From contig JAPLTX010000022.1 of the NCBI GenBank assembly GCA_026397915.1, positions 62,001 to 126,000 on the forward strand: a DNA stretch of 64,000 nucleotides, in the 5' to 3' direction. The notes under the pieces were generated by a model. That model was not told the origin of the DNA and did no database searches. It saw only the letters and a program-made list of their open reading frames with translations. This document shows, piece by piece, positions 50,531 to 59,774 of this stretch; the stretch's first letter is position 1; each line of letters opens with the position of its first letter. The position numbers and the translations under genes are program-made. The DNA comes from Verrucomicrobiota bacterium (GTDB taxonomy: Bacteria; Verrucomicrobiota; Verrucomicrobiia; CAIQCK01).

Positions 50531-52663
50531 TCACTTCTTCGGATGCTTCACGCTGAGCACCAAGTCCTGGCAGGGCTGGCTGTCCACGCGGGCGCGGATG
50601 TAGTCCCAGCAAGCTTCGCCGACGTTGGTGCTGTCGGAGGCGCCGAAGCAGAGTTCGTTGCGATTGGCGGCGGTCTTGACGTAGGCGCCGGGCGCGTTGA
50701 GGTGGAGTTCGCCGTCCACATAGACTTTGATGTCCTTGCCTTGCGTGACGATGCGATAGACGTGGAAGTCCTTCGTGGTGTCCATCGCGTAGCGGACTGT
50801 CTTGCGGCTCCACAACTCGATGCGGTCGGGCTGCAACTCCAGCCGTTCCTGCGCTTCGCCGTTGGTGATGATGATGCGGCTCAGGCCGGAGACGACCTTG
50901 ACGCGTGCCTCGACGATGGACTTGCCGGCCGGGTCTGCGCCCCACGGATAGCGGTAGTAGTGGTAGTCGCCGGGAACATTGCCGCGGTCGGCGATGGTGA
51001 GCGTGCCGTTCGCAAGCCGCTCTTCGGTGCGGGGCGATCCGCTGTCGCGAGTCCAAGGCTTGACGGGCTTCTTGTCAGCTTCGTAGGCGACCGTCCACGC
51101 CTCTTCGGAGGCGGCAGGTTGCGGATTGACGGCGATCTCGATCTGGTTAGCGCCCTTCTTGACCCACGTAGGATTGACGTTGAGGTCGAGCCAGTCCTTG
51201 GCCAGCTTGCCGCTGCTGAGTTCGTGGCCGTTGAGCTTCACACAGACGGCGCTGACGTTCCGCAGCGTCGGCATTTGCAGATGTAGAGTTACTTGAGCTT
51301 TGGTCGCGTCGCCGAAGTCTTCGCCGACGGCGAGGTCGAGTGAGAGCGGCTTGCTGGCTGTGATGGTCTTCGGGTAGGAGGGAGTAAGGATGGGCAGGCT
51401 GCGGTATTTCGAGCCGCCGGCCAGCCACGAGTCGGGCTTGCCGTCGCGCACGGTTGCAAAGTAGAGCTTGTTCATTGTCCGCAAAGCCTTCGGGTCGCCG
51501 ACCTCTTTGAAGACAGGCGATCGCCCGCCGAACACGTCGAAGAGGTTGAAGAGATGGATGCCGTCCGCGCCGGCAGCCCAAGCCTCCAGCGCCTGGCCGC
51601 GATAACTCTCCACCGACCCGCGACGGAAGCGGCCTTCGCCCTTCACGCGCGAATCGCTGATGCACGGATAAACCGGCACGCCATACTTGTGGCCGAGCGC
51701 GACGCTGGTCTCCCACGGATTCAGCCGGAAGTAACAGGTCGTGACGAGCATGTCGAACAGGCCGTCCTGAAGCCATCGCTCCACGTCGAGGCCCATGTCG
51801 CGGTTGAAGTCCGCTGAGTCGGTCGCGCGCACCATGACGAGGATCGGCCGACCGCGTTTGAGGCCGATTTCCTCCGTCATTGCGCGCACGCGGCGGAGCA
51901 GGTCGGTCATCATGTCGCGCTCGGCCTGGCTGGCTTTGCCACCGTGCGCGGTGCTCTTGAAGAAGCAGAGGTGCCGGAAGAAATCCAACTCGACGCCGTC
52001 CACATCGTAGTTCTGGCAGACCTCCTCGATAAACCGAAACGCGAGGTCGCGAATCTCCGGCCGTGCGTAGTCCACCGAACTCCACCGACCGTAGCGGGAC
52101 CGTTTCACGGGATCGCCCACGAGCCAGTCAGGATGATCCATCTTGAGTTGCGGGTAGAGCAGGTAAGGCTTGTCCGGCCGGTATTCCGCGTCGTGGGTGT
52201 CGTTCATCCGCATGGACCAGAAGCATTCCATCTTGTTCTTGTGCGCGAACTCGACGACGGCTTGCAGGCAGTCGGTGCCCAGGTCAATCAACTCCTGCGT
52301 GATGTTCCGCATCTCATTCCTGATGCCGAAATCGCCGGGCTGCCGCGTCAGGACCGCTCCCACCTTCGTGCGGTGCGTAAAGAAGCTGAACCCGGAGCTG
52401 ATCGAGCAGTAGGCGATGGCGTCCACCTGCGTGCCTTTCAGCGGCGTCGTGCGCTTGTCGAGGAACTTCTCGACGGTGAGTTTCTCGTCTTTCGGCAGAT
52501 AGAGGGCGTCACAGCCGTCGTTGTTGAAGATGACGCGCCGCTGCTTGTGAGCGAGCTGCTTCCGCGTCTCGCGGAGTTGTTTGAGCGCGGAAGAATCCTG
52601 CGAAGGCACGTCGGTCACGATGGCCAGCAGCAGAGCAGAGCACAACAATCTCAAGTGTTTCAT
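50531..52663 (-). CDS. Secreted GH-like (GHL10-type) TIM-barrel protein with lectin-like C-terminus
   Basis: A 710-residue protein; the ATG is preceded by AGGAAA and followed by a signal peptide (MKHLRLLCSALLLAIVTDVP). The first 420 residues form a glycoside-hydrolase-like TIM barrel: ECFWSMRMNDTHDAEY, the strand NYDVDGVELDFFRHLCFF with candidate catalytic acids, and SYRGQALEAWAAGADGIHLF. Residues about 440-530 are a beta-sandwich and about 540-700 a concanavalin-like domain (DFHVYRIVTQGKDIKVYVDG). Related GHL10-type proteins are poorly characterised. It starts 13 nt after the stop of the TIM isomerase gene, so the two are co-transcribed. Confidence 0.7.
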   Translation of the reverse strand: MKHLRLLCSALLLAIVTDVPSQDSSALKQLRETRKQLAHKQRRVIFNNDGCDALYLPKDEKLTVEKFLDKRTTPLKGTQVDAIAYCSISSGFSFFTHRTKVGAVLTRQPGDFGIRNEMRNITQELIDLGTDCLQAVVEFAHKNKMECFWSMRMNDTHDAEYRPDKPYLLYPQLKMDHPDWLVGDPVKRSRYGRWSSVDYARPEIRDLAFRFIEEVCQNYDVDGVELDFFRHLCFFKSTAHGGKASQAERDMMTDLLRRVRAMTEEIGLKRGRPILVMVRATDSADFNRDMGLDVERWLQDGLFDMLVTTCYFRLNPWETSVALGHKYGVPVYPCISDSRVKGEGRFRRGSVESYRGQALEAWAAGADGIHLFNLFDVFGGRSPVFKEVGDPKALRTMNKLYFATVRDGKPDSWLAGGSKYRSLPILTPSYPKTITASKPLSLDLAVGEDFGDATKAQVTLHLQMPTLRNVSAVCVKLNGHELSSGKLAKDWLDLNVNPTWVKKGANQIEIAVNPQPAASEEAWTVAYEADKKPVKPWTRDSGSPRTEERLANGTLTIADRGNVPGDYHYYRYPWGADPAGKSIVEARVKVVSGLSRIIITNGEAQERLELQPDRIELWSRKTVRYAMDTTKDFHVYRIVTQGKDIKVYVDGELHLNAPGAYVKTAANRNELCFGASDSTNVGEACWDYIRARVDSQPCQDLVLSVKHPKK

Positions 52664-52676
52664 TCGTTTCCTTTTT

Positions 52677-53663
52677 TTACCTGGCGGCGGCGTCAATCAT
52701 CTTCTTTGCCTTCACACAAGCGTCGTAGGGGTCGGGGATTTCCCAACCGTCCATGTCCATCCAGCCGCGGAATCCGCCCTCGCGCAGCACGCGAAGCGAC
52801 TCGGCGATGTGGGCGTGGCCATCGCCGCAGGGCAAATGTTTCGAGGTGCCGCCATCGCGCAACGTGCCATCGGTGTCGGTCAACTGCACATAGCCGATGT
52901 TCTTCACGCCGATGCGCAGCAACATCTCGTGCGGTTTACCGGTCGAGCCGTTCATCAGGTCGAAGTGACTCGGATCGTAGATGACTTTGAGGCTTGGATG
53001 GCGGGCGTGTTCGAGGATGCGCTGGAGGTGCTCCTCCTTGTTGAACACGAACGGCGGCTCGATCTCGAACGCCATGATGAGGCCGGCGTCGGCAGCGATC
53101 TGCGCAGTTTCGCGGAACGAACCGGCGAGCCGCTTTAACGCCTCATCGAGCGTCTGGCCGCGCAAGCCGCCGCTGGGCCACACGCCGATGCAGTCGCAGC
53201 CGACCTGTTTGCAGAATTTCACGCGGTCACGGAACTCCTCGACCCATTTCCGACGAGCCGCCTCGTCCGGCGCGAACGCTCCGCCTGCGCCGGTCTGGAT
53301 GGAGAACACCTGCAACCTGTAGGCATCGTGGAACCGCCGCAGCGCCCGGATGCGTTCGGTCTCGGTGGACTTCGGGTAGTCGCCCATCGGCCAGCCGCCG
53401 ACCAACTCGATGCCGTCGTAGCCGAGCTGCGCCACGAAGTCCAACACCTCCCAGATCGGATAAACCTTCCCGTATTTGCGCGTTCCAGAAGAAAAGCTAT
53501 TCAAGCCGACGGCGGTCTTCCAGAGCGGATTCTTTGCCGGGGCGGTTGCGGCGACCGTCATCGCCAACGCTGGCGCAGCGAACGCACTTGCGGCGAGCTT
53601 GAGCGCGCCGCGACGGGAAAGTGCACCCGCACTTGTGGAAGGAGATTTGGAGAGCGAATTCAC
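52677..53663 (-). CDS. Tat-exported sugar isomerase/epimerase (xylose-isomerase-like TIM barrel)
   Basis: A 328-residue protein with a Tat motif (LSRRGALKLAASAFAAPALA). It is an AP-endonuclease-2/xylose-isomerase-like TIM barrel: LGYDGIELVGGWP, MAFEIEPPFVFNKEEHLQRI with the metal-ligand Glu, VIYDPSHFDLMNG with metal-ligand Asp and His, and HLPCGDGHAHIAESLR. Related exported proteins in polysaccharide-degrading bacteria work on keto-sugars made by Gfo/Idh enzymes, and a Gfo/Idh gene ends this operon, so that role is plausible but inferred. It is the first gene of the operon; the triheme propeller gene lies 147 nt upstream on the same strand. Confidence 0.83.
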   Translation of the reverse strand: MNSLSKSPSTSAGALSRRGALKLAASAFAAPALAMTVAATAPAKNPLWKTAVGLNSFSSGTRKYGKVYPIWEVLDFVAQLGYDGIELVGGWPMGDYPKSTETERIRALRRFHDAYRLQVFSIQTGAGGAFAPDEAARRKWVEEFRDRVKFCKQVGCDCIGVWPSGGLRGQTLDEALKRLAGSFRETAQIAADAGLIMAFEIEPPFVFNKEEHLQRILEHARHPSLKVIYDPSHFDLMNGSTGKPHEMLLRIGVKNIGYVQLTDTDGTLRDGGTSKHLPCGDGHAHIAESLRVLREGGFRGWMDMDGWEIPDPYDACVKAKKMIDAAAR

Positions 53664-53810
53664 GGCGGCAGTCTCTCAAACGACCGGTGAGAGTGGCAAG
53701 CGTGAAGGAGCATGCAAGTGTTCTGCCTGACCATATCTGTGGCTTCCGACCCGCAGGACAACTCCATCAATAGTGCTCCCATTCAGACGGCGCACCTCTG
53801 ACCTGCCAGA

Positions 53811-56800
53811 CTACCGTTCCAACGACGCCAGATCGCGGCGGGGTTCTGCCCACGCCTTGATGACGGCGGTCTCGACGAGCGCGCGCGCGGCGCGGTAGCC
53901 GGCGTCGGTTTGGCTCGCATAAACCGGCTGGCGGCATTTGCCGCGACCGCCAGCTTCTTTGGCCAGCGGCGCGGTCAGAAACAGGCTCTGCGATGGGGAG
54001 CGAAGGTTGATCCAATCCAGACGCGTCACCGTCTTGGTTTCGTGGCAGGCGGCGCAACGGCGCGCGTGCAGTTCGGTCAGGCTCTTTAGCAGCGTGCTAT
54101 CGCCAGCGAGATCGTAGGCCGGTTTGGCTGCGCGCTTGTTCACGAAGCGGTCGTGGTAAGGCGCGTTGGCGTCAATCCACATCACCAGCCGCAGGCGGTC
54201 GTTCTCGCTCAGCTTCACGGCGTCGCGATGGGCTGCGTCGCTCAGGCAGGTGATGAGTTTGCTCTTGTGCGAACCGTAGGCCAACGGCGGCGTAATGCTC
54301 GCGTCCTGCGCACGCACGGCGGAGATGGAGACAAGGCCCTTCTCAAGGATCGTCTCGTAAGCGCGGTTGTGGCCGTAGCCGGCGATTGCGAGGTCGTGCG
54401 TGATGAGACCTCCGGACAAATCAATAGCGCCCGCCGGCTTCAAACCGCTGTGGCAGCCCGCGCAGTGCCGGTCGAGCACGGGCTGGATATCACGCAGAAA
54501 ACTCACGGGCCGGTCGCCCCACGGCGGTGGCAGCGGGTCGCGCGCGGGACGGTTCGTGGCGATGGAGACGGTGTGCCGCGCGGGCACGGGCGCAACGGTC
54601 TTGCTCTCGTGGCAGCCGGTGCAGGCGCGTTGCTCGCCGGGCTGGAAGCTGATGAACGACCTCATGCGCCGCAGTTCCATCCGGTTTTCGTCGAGCAGTT
54701 GAAAATAGACCGCCGTGTCCACCGGCACGCGGAACTTCGCGCTGCCGTCTTTCTCCACCGGCACGTCGCCGAGAATGCGGATCGGCGTCCAACTCACCAG
54801 ATTTTTCCGTTCCGCACCAGAGCCGCCGTAGCCGTGGTCCTCACCGTAACGCTGGCCGCCTTGCTCGTTGTCGTAAGGCCAGCCGATTGGCTCGGCGATG
54901 CGGACGTAGCGGATGCGCTCTGGGGCGATGCCGTCGCAACCGTAGCCGGCGGTGCTCAGCACGCATGTGGCGAACCGTTCATTGGCGACCGTCACGTCGG
55001 GCAACACCGGCGGGCGCGGCCTTGCGCGCAACGGCATCGGCGTGAAACACGAAATCGCCGGGTCGCGATAGATAAGTTCCTTGGTGCCGAAGGCATCAAT
55101 GAGATAGATCGCGTAACCAGCCGGGTCCACTTCGCTCGCCACCCCTGTCTTACCGGTGCCGTAGGTGTAGGCAGCCAAAAACGTCTTCTCCGACAACGGC
55201 CACGGGTGCATGTAATAGCCGCCAGCGTCGCGCACGCCGCCTTCAGGCGCGGGCACGCCGTCCATGCCGCCTTCGGGCGGGACAACATTCGGCGTGACAA
55301 TGCTGATGCCTCGCGGGTCGTTGATGCCGAGGCCTGGTGTGATGACGACAACCGGGCCGGCGGCGAGCGTGTGCTGGCCCGCCGCAACGCAGGCAATCTT
55401 CTGGTTTCGCGTGCCGGGCACGGAGCGGAAGTCTTCGAGCGCCCACGGGTTGACGAAGTGCTGCTTGAAGATTGCGTCGGCCTGCGTGCCGTCGGGCCGG
55501 ACGGTCCAGAGCGACTGGATGAAGGCCCAGCTCCGCTCGTGGTATTCCCAGCGCGTGTAACCGATCGTGCCGTCGTCGAGCGTGTGCGGCAGGTAATCGC
55601 CGTCCTTGCTCACACTCAGGCGACGGATGCCGGAGCCGTCGGGCCGCATGACGTAGAGGTTACAGCTCGTCTCATCCTTGTTGAACTCGTTGCATTGGAG
55701 CGAGGTGCCGCAGCGTTCCGAGACGAACACAATGTCGCCGTTGGGCGCGTAGGTCGGGTCGAGGTCGCTCCATTCGCCGCGCGTAATCTGGCGCAAGCCG
55801 TGGCCGTCCACGCCGATCTCAAAGATGTGAATCGGCTCCTCCGTGCGACGCAGGCGATAGCTCTGGGTGCGGTCGAGCCAGCCGTCGGGCGGCCGGTCAC
55901 TCTTCGCCTTCGCGTAACCAAAAACGATGCGCTTGCCATCCCAACTCAAATCCGCGCCGTGGACGTGACCGGGACCGAGCGCGCTGTTGAGGATGGGCTT
56001 CACTTGCAGCGCAGCGTCCGGTCCGGCGAGCGTGAGCACGCAGAGGTCGCCGCCGGGCCGCGAAACCCACGGCATGTGGTTGAGGCAAACGTCGGGATAC
56101 GTCTCCTGACAGAAACGTTTCACGATCAGCAGCCGGTCGAAGTTCAGCAGCGGATTGCGGAACGCGAGCCGGCGCAACGCCCAACGGACTTTGACGTAGA
56201 GCCGTCGCGCCACTTCGGGCGACGCGTTTGCGCCGAGCGAGTGCAGTTGTCCGGCGGCATCGTCAAACTCGCGCTCAAACGCCGCAACATTCACGCGCGC
56301 GCGAGAAAGTTCCACCGCCAACCTTCGCCCGCGCTCTATAAAATGGCCGATCGCTGCAACCATGTCGGGTGGGCCAGGCGCGGCTTTCTTCGACCATCGG
56401 CTCAGACTGCTCTGCGTCGCGGGCCGACGGAGCGCAAGGTTTTGATCCGGCTGCGCCGAGCCGCAGATTTCCACCTCGTCGAGATGGAAGTAAACCGGCT
56501 TGGCGCTGGGAATCTGGAGCCGCACGAAACGCGCTTTCACTTCGCCCTGTCGGAACTTCACCTCCAGCGGTGGCGCGTCAGAGACGCCGCTGAAGTGCCT
56601 GCCTTTCTGGTCATAAACTTGCCGCCACTGTTTCCCGTCGTCGGAGGCGAGAATGCGGAGGTCGTCGGCGTTGTGCAGGCCCGGCGCGTAATCAAGCCGG
56701 TTGAAGACGACGATGCGCGAGATCGGCTGCGACTCGCCAATATCCACTTGCCACCACGGATTTGGCTCGTGCGCGGTGTGGAAACCATACTTGCCGTTCT

Positions 56801-56999
56801 TCACCCCGTCCACCGCGCCCGCAGCGTCGGCCCGCGTGAGCGTCGTCTTGTCCTGCCACGCCTCCGCCTGCCGAAGCCAGTCCACCTCAATCTGCTCGCG
56901 CATCGAACCTGCCAACACCGACGGTGCCGCGACGACGGCGAGAAACCCAAGCCCCAATCCGCAGGTAGCAAGTCGAAGTCTGAACGGCATTCGCTTCAC
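53811..56999 (-). CDS. HzsA-like PD40 propeller protein with F5/8-type module and three c-type heme sites
   Basis: A 1062-residue secreted protein (signal MKRMPFRLRLATCGLGLGFL...). Residues about 35-185 are an F5/8 type C (CBM32-like) domain: NGKYGFHTAHEPNPWWQVDI and ISRIVVFNRLDYAP. A helical linker follows, then a PD40/TolB-type propeller (about 300-640; VDGHGLRQITRGEWSDLDPT and PNGDIVFVSERCGTSLQCNE). The C-terminal third has three heme motifs: CTGCH near 786, CAGCH near 843 and CAACH near 979. It is a paralog of the protein at 1.4-4.4 kb with the N-terminal glycan module exchanged. It lies upstream of the glycan operon on the same strand. An electron-transfer or oxidase role is inferred. 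Confidence 0.75.
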   Translation of the reverse strand: MKRMPFRLRLATCGLGLGFLAVVAAPSVLAGSMREQIEVDWLRQAEAWQDKTTLTRADAAGAVDGVKNGKYGFHTAHEPNPWWQVDIGESQPISRIVVFNRLDYAPGLHNADDLRILASDDGKQWRQVYDQKGRHFSGVSDAPPLEVKFRQGEVKARFVRLQIPSAKPVYFHLDEVEICGSAQPDQNLALRRPATQSSLSRWSKKAAPGPPDMVAAIGHFIERGRRLAVELSRARVNVAAFEREFDDAAGQLHSLGANASPEVARRLYVKVRWALRRLAFRNPLLNFDRLLIVKRFCQETYPDVCLNHMPWVSRPGGDLCVLTLAGPDAALQVKPILNSALGPGHVHGADLSWDGKRIVFGYAKAKSDRPPDGWLDRTQSYRLRRTEEPIHIFEIGVDGHGLRQITRGEWSDLDPTYAPNGDIVFVSERCGTSLQCNEFNKDETSCNLYVMRPDGSGIRRLSVSKDGDYLPHTLDDGTIGYTRWEYHERSWAFIQSLWTVRPDGTQADAIFKQHFVNPWALEDFRSVPGTRNQKIACVAAGQHTLAAGPVVVITPGLGINDPRGISIVTPNVVPPEGGMDGVPAPEGGVRDAGGYYMHPWPLSEKTFLAAYTYGTGKTGVASEVDPAGYAIYLIDAFGTKELIYRDPAISCFTPMPLRARPRPPVLPDVTVANERFATCVLSTAGYGCDGIAPERIRYVRIAEPIGWPYDNEQGGQRYGEDHGYGGSGAERKNLVSWTPIRILGDVPVEKDGSAKFRVPVDTAVYFQLLDENRMELRRMRSFISFQPGEQRACTGCHESKTVAPVPARHTVSIATNRPARDPLPPPWGDRPVSFLRDIQPVLDRHCAGCHSGLKPAGAIDLSGGLITHDLAIAGYGHNRAYETILEKGLVSISAVRAQDASITPPLAYGSHKSKLITCLSDAAHRDAVKLSENDRLRLVMWIDANAPYHDRFVNKRAAKPAYDLAGDSTLLKSLTELHARRCAACHETKTVTRLDWINLRSPSQSLFLTAPLAKEAGGRGKCRQPVYASQTDAGYRAARALVETAVIKAWAEPRRDLASLER

Positions 57000-57237
57000 A
57001 CCACGTTTCTACCATATCGGCAGCGGCAGCACAGTCGAAAGTGAACGCGCGGCGAGGAATGAGCGCATTGCAAAACCCGCGGCGTTTGTCGAGTTCCAAC
57101 GTCCCGCGGCTGGGAAGCCGGCGATACAGCAGACTTGGGAATTTGCGCTGTGGTGCGTGTGTCCGAATGCGCCAACGACAGATTGTAACCTTTGCCTCGC
57201 TCGGCGGTATGGTTAGAGTGGAACTTCAGGAGAACAC

Positions 57238-57750
57238 ATGAATCGCATTTCTCGACCCGTTGTGGTGTTGGTGGTGTTGGGCTTGGTGCTGGGTTTGTTC
57301 GCGCTGACTGGACGGAAGGGCGGCGAGCGTTCCGCGGCCAAGGCCAAGGCTCCGCCGCCGCCCGTTGGCGTGCCTGTGCCGCGCGATGCCACCGCCGCGT
57401 TAGAGAACCTCATCACGCTTCTCAACAAGGACGACGCGGAGAAGCTGCGGCAGCAGTTCACCGTGCCGTTTTACCTCGAAGGCAAGAAGATCGAAGACGA
57501 GCAGTCGCTCGCCGATTTCATCCAGAAGGCCGTCGAAAAGCCGCACGCGTTCGCTGTGGAAAGCGCCGTGCAGACGACGGCGCGCGAAGCTGGCCTGCCG
57601 CTGGAAGCCGACGACGTGCTGACGAGCAACGACACCGTTGTGGTGGCGGACCTGCGCGACAACGGCGAGACGGTCCGGCGCATTTTCGTGTTCCGCAAGA
57701 CCAGTAGCGGCTTCAAGGTGTTGGCGATCCTCAAGTCGCCGGAACAGTAA
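57238..57750 (+). CDS. Single-pass membrane protein of unknown function
   Basis: A 170-residue protein with an AGGAG ribosome site. It has one N-terminal membrane segment (ISRPVVVLVVLGLVLGLFAL), a basic proline-rich linker (KAKAPPPPVGVP), and a soluble domain of about 115 residues outside the membrane with alternating helices and strands (ALENLITLLNKDDAEKLRQQ; VRRIFVFRKTSSGFKVLAIL) that resembles an NTF2-like or DUF4878-type fold. I do not recognise the family. The 238-nt gap upstream contains TTGTAA and TATGGT spaced by 19 nt, only a weak promoter candidate. Confidence 0.75.
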   Translation: MNRISRPVVVLVVLGLVLGLFALTGRKGGERSAAKAKAPPPPVGVPVPRDATAALENLITLLNKDDAEKLRQQFTVPFYLEGKKIEDEQSLADFIQKAVEKPHAFAVESAVQTTAREAGLPLEADDVLTSNDTVVVADLRDNGETVRRIFVFRKTSSGFKVLAILKSPEQ

Positions 57751-57830
57751 GCCAGCGAACGGAGGAGAAGCTCTAAGTTTCCGTTCCACCGCTTCTCTCA
57801 GACTTGCGCCCGCCGCGGGCCGCGCCTACG

Positions 57831-58883
57831 ATGCGGCGTGTGATCCAAAAGGAACGCGATCAACTCATCGGCCCGCTGCTACGCGACGTGTCGCGCTCGT
57901 TTTACTTGACGCTGCGCGTGCTGCCCGCGGCGCTGCGACCGGCGATCTCGCTCGGCTACCTGCTGGCGCGCGCCAGCGACACCATCGCCGACACGAAGGT
58001 TGTGCCGCGTGACAAGCGCCGCGCGCATCTCGTCCGCTTCCGCCAGCAGTTCGAGCATCGCTACGACGCCAGCGAGATGGCGATCATCCGATCCGACCTC
58101 GCGCAACACCAGAGTCTGCCAGCGGAGAAGCTGTTGCTGGAGAGGCTCGACGATTGTTTCGCCATGCTAGTGTCGCTGCCCGAAGACGACCGGCGACGCA
58201 TCGGTGAACTGCTCGGCGTTATTACGCGCGGCCAGGAGAATGATCTCGTGCAGTTTCCGGGCGAGAGTGAGAAGGAACTTGCCGCGTTCGAGACTGACCA
58301 ACAGCTCAACGAATACACTTACGCCGTCGCTGGCTGCGTCGGGAAGTTCTGGACCGAGATGTGCGTCGCGCATCTGCGGGCGTTGCGCGGATGGGATCGC
58401 GCGGAGATGACGGCGCTGGGCATCCGTTTCGGCAAGGCGCTTCAGCTCACGAACATCCTGCGCGACATCCCGAAAGACTTGCGCATCGCCCGTTGCTACG
58501 TGCCGCGGCAGCGGCTCGCGGAAGCCGGGCTGAACCCCGAAGACCTGCTCTCGCCGGAGGTGATGGGGCGGTTCCGGCCGGTTTACGACCGCCACCTCGA
58601 CTTGGCGCTCGACCATTACGACGCCGCGTGGCGTTATACGCTGGCGATTCCACGAACGTGCGGACGACTACGGCTGGCGTGCCTCTGGCCGATTTTCATC
58701 GGGCTGAAGACGCTCGCGTTGCTGCGCCGCAGCGACGACGTGCTCGATTCCAACAAACGCATCATGGTCGCCCAAGGCGACGTGAACCGGATGCTGGCCA
58801 AGTCGGTGGTTTTCTGCCGCAGCAACACAGTCCTCGATGCGTGGTTCAGGAAACTGCGCGACGAGGCCGCGCGAAAGGAATGA
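57831..58883 (+). CDS. Squalene/phytoene synthase family protein (probable squalene synthase)
   Basis: A 350-residue protein; the ATG giving MRRVIQKERDQLIGPLLRDV is preferred to a start 27 nt upstream. The two Asp-rich prenyl-diphosphate motifs are clear: LLARASDTIADTK and LTNILRDIPKDLRIARCYVP. SRSFYLTLRVLPAALR and AVAGCVGKFWTEMC fill the other conserved helices. The enzyme condenses two farnesyl diphosphates head to head, leading to squalene and hopanoids or sterols; the single-chain length resembles eukaryotic-type squalene synthase without the membrane anchor rather than HpnC/HpnD pairs. No other hopanoid gene is in view. It is followed after 4 nt by an unrelated Tat-exported isomerase. 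Confidence 0.85.
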   Translation: MRRVIQKERDQLIGPLLRDVSRSFYLTLRVLPAALRPAISLGYLLARASDTIADTKVVPRDKRRAHLVRFRQQFEHRYDASEMAIIRSDLAQHQSLPAEKLLLERLDDCFAMLVSLPEDDRRRIGELLGVITRGQENDLVQFPGESEKELAAFETDQQLNEYTYAVAGCVGKFWTEMCVAHLRALRGWDRAEMTALGIRFGKALQLTNILRDIPKDLRIARCYVPRQRLAEAGLNPEDLLSPEVMGRFRPVYDRHLDLALDHYDAAWRYTLAIPRTCGRLRLACLWPIFIGLKTLALLRRSDDVLDSNKRIMVAQGDVNRMLAKSVVFCRSNTVLDAWFRKLRDEAARKE

Positions 58884-58887
58884 AACC

Positions 58888-59769
58888 ATGAAGATGAACC
58901 ATCACTCTCAGGAAACGAAACTGAACCGGCGGCAGTTCATCGCCGCGGGTGTCGGCATGGCGGCGTCGCTCGCCGGTGCCGCGGAAGGCCGCTGGAAGAT
59001 GTGGCTCTCAACGTCGTCGGTCATGTTCGTGAAGCTGTCGGTCGAGCAATTCTGTGAGCGCGCCGCGAAGCTCGGCTTCGAGGCGGTTGACATCTGGGGG
59101 CCGCTGTTCAAATGCACCCATCTGGATGACATCGCCGCCCGCCTCGGCGGCGACGGGCTGAAACGGTTGCTCGCGAAGAACAAGCTGAAGCTTTGCGCCT
59201 TCTCAGTCTATCCCGACCGCTATCCGCAATATGCCGAGTTGCTCGGCGCGACCGGCGGCGGCGTGGCCATTCGCGGCAGCGAGAAGCCGTGCAAACCGGA
59301 GGAGTTGACGGCGCGGATGAAGGAATTTTTGGAGAAGCTCAAGCCACAGGCCGAACTGGCCGAGAAACACAACTCGTATCTGGCCATCGAGAACCACGGC
59401 CACGCGTTGCTCGACTCAATTGATTCGCTCAAGGCATTCACGGACCTCAATAAGCATCCGCGGCTCGGCATCGCGCTGGCTCCGTATCATATCCAAGCGG
59501 GCAAGATGTCCGTGGAGGACGCCATCGCGGCGTGCGGCAAACAACTGCTCTTCTTCTACGCGTGGCAGCACGGCAAAGGCACCGAGCAGTTGCCCGGCCA
59601 CGGCCCGACGGATTTCACGCCGTGGCTCGCGGCATTGGCGAAGATCGGCTATGCGCGCTATGTGAACCCGTTCATGCACGGCGAACTGGAGCCGGACGAA
59701 ATGACGGCGGCAGTGGCAAAGTCGCGCCAGTATATGCTGGACTGCTACGCGAAAGTCGTGCGGGGTTGA
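58888..59769 (+). CDS. Tat-exported sugar isomerase/epimerase-like TIM-barrel protein
   Basis: A 293-residue protein with a ribosome site AAAGGA and a Tat motif (LNRRQFIAAGVGMAASLAGA). The mature part is an AP-endonuclease-2-like barrel: KLGFEAVDIWGPLFKCTHLD, YLAIENHGHALLDSIDSLKA with the metal-ligand Glu, and IALAPYHIQAG with a histidine at the next metal position. The conserved Asp of VIYDxxH in relatives is here Ala-Pro, so metal binding may be altered. It starts 4 nt after the squalene-synthase stop. Confidence 0.75.
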   Translation: MKMNHHSQETKLNRRQFIAAGVGMAASLAGAAEGRWKMWLSTSSVMFVKLSVEQFCERAAKLGFEAVDIWGPLFKCTHLDDIAARLGGDGLKRLLAKNKLKLCAFSVYPDRYPQYAELLGATGGGVAIRGSEKPCKPEELTARMKEFLEKLKPQAELAEKHNSYLAIENHGHALLDSIDSLKAFTDLNKHPRLGIALAPYHIQAGKMSVEDAIAACGKQLLFFYAWQHGKGTEQLPGHGPTDFTPWLAALAKIGYARYVNPFMHGELEPDEMTAAVAKSRQYMLDCYAKVVRG

Positions 59770-59774
59770 TGCGG

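Noticed and set aside
54153..57044. 963-codon + strand open frame opposite the second propeller gene
   Set aside because: Antisense to a well-supported gene with heme motifs; no recognisable domain and a low-information sequence typical of GC-rich shadow frames.
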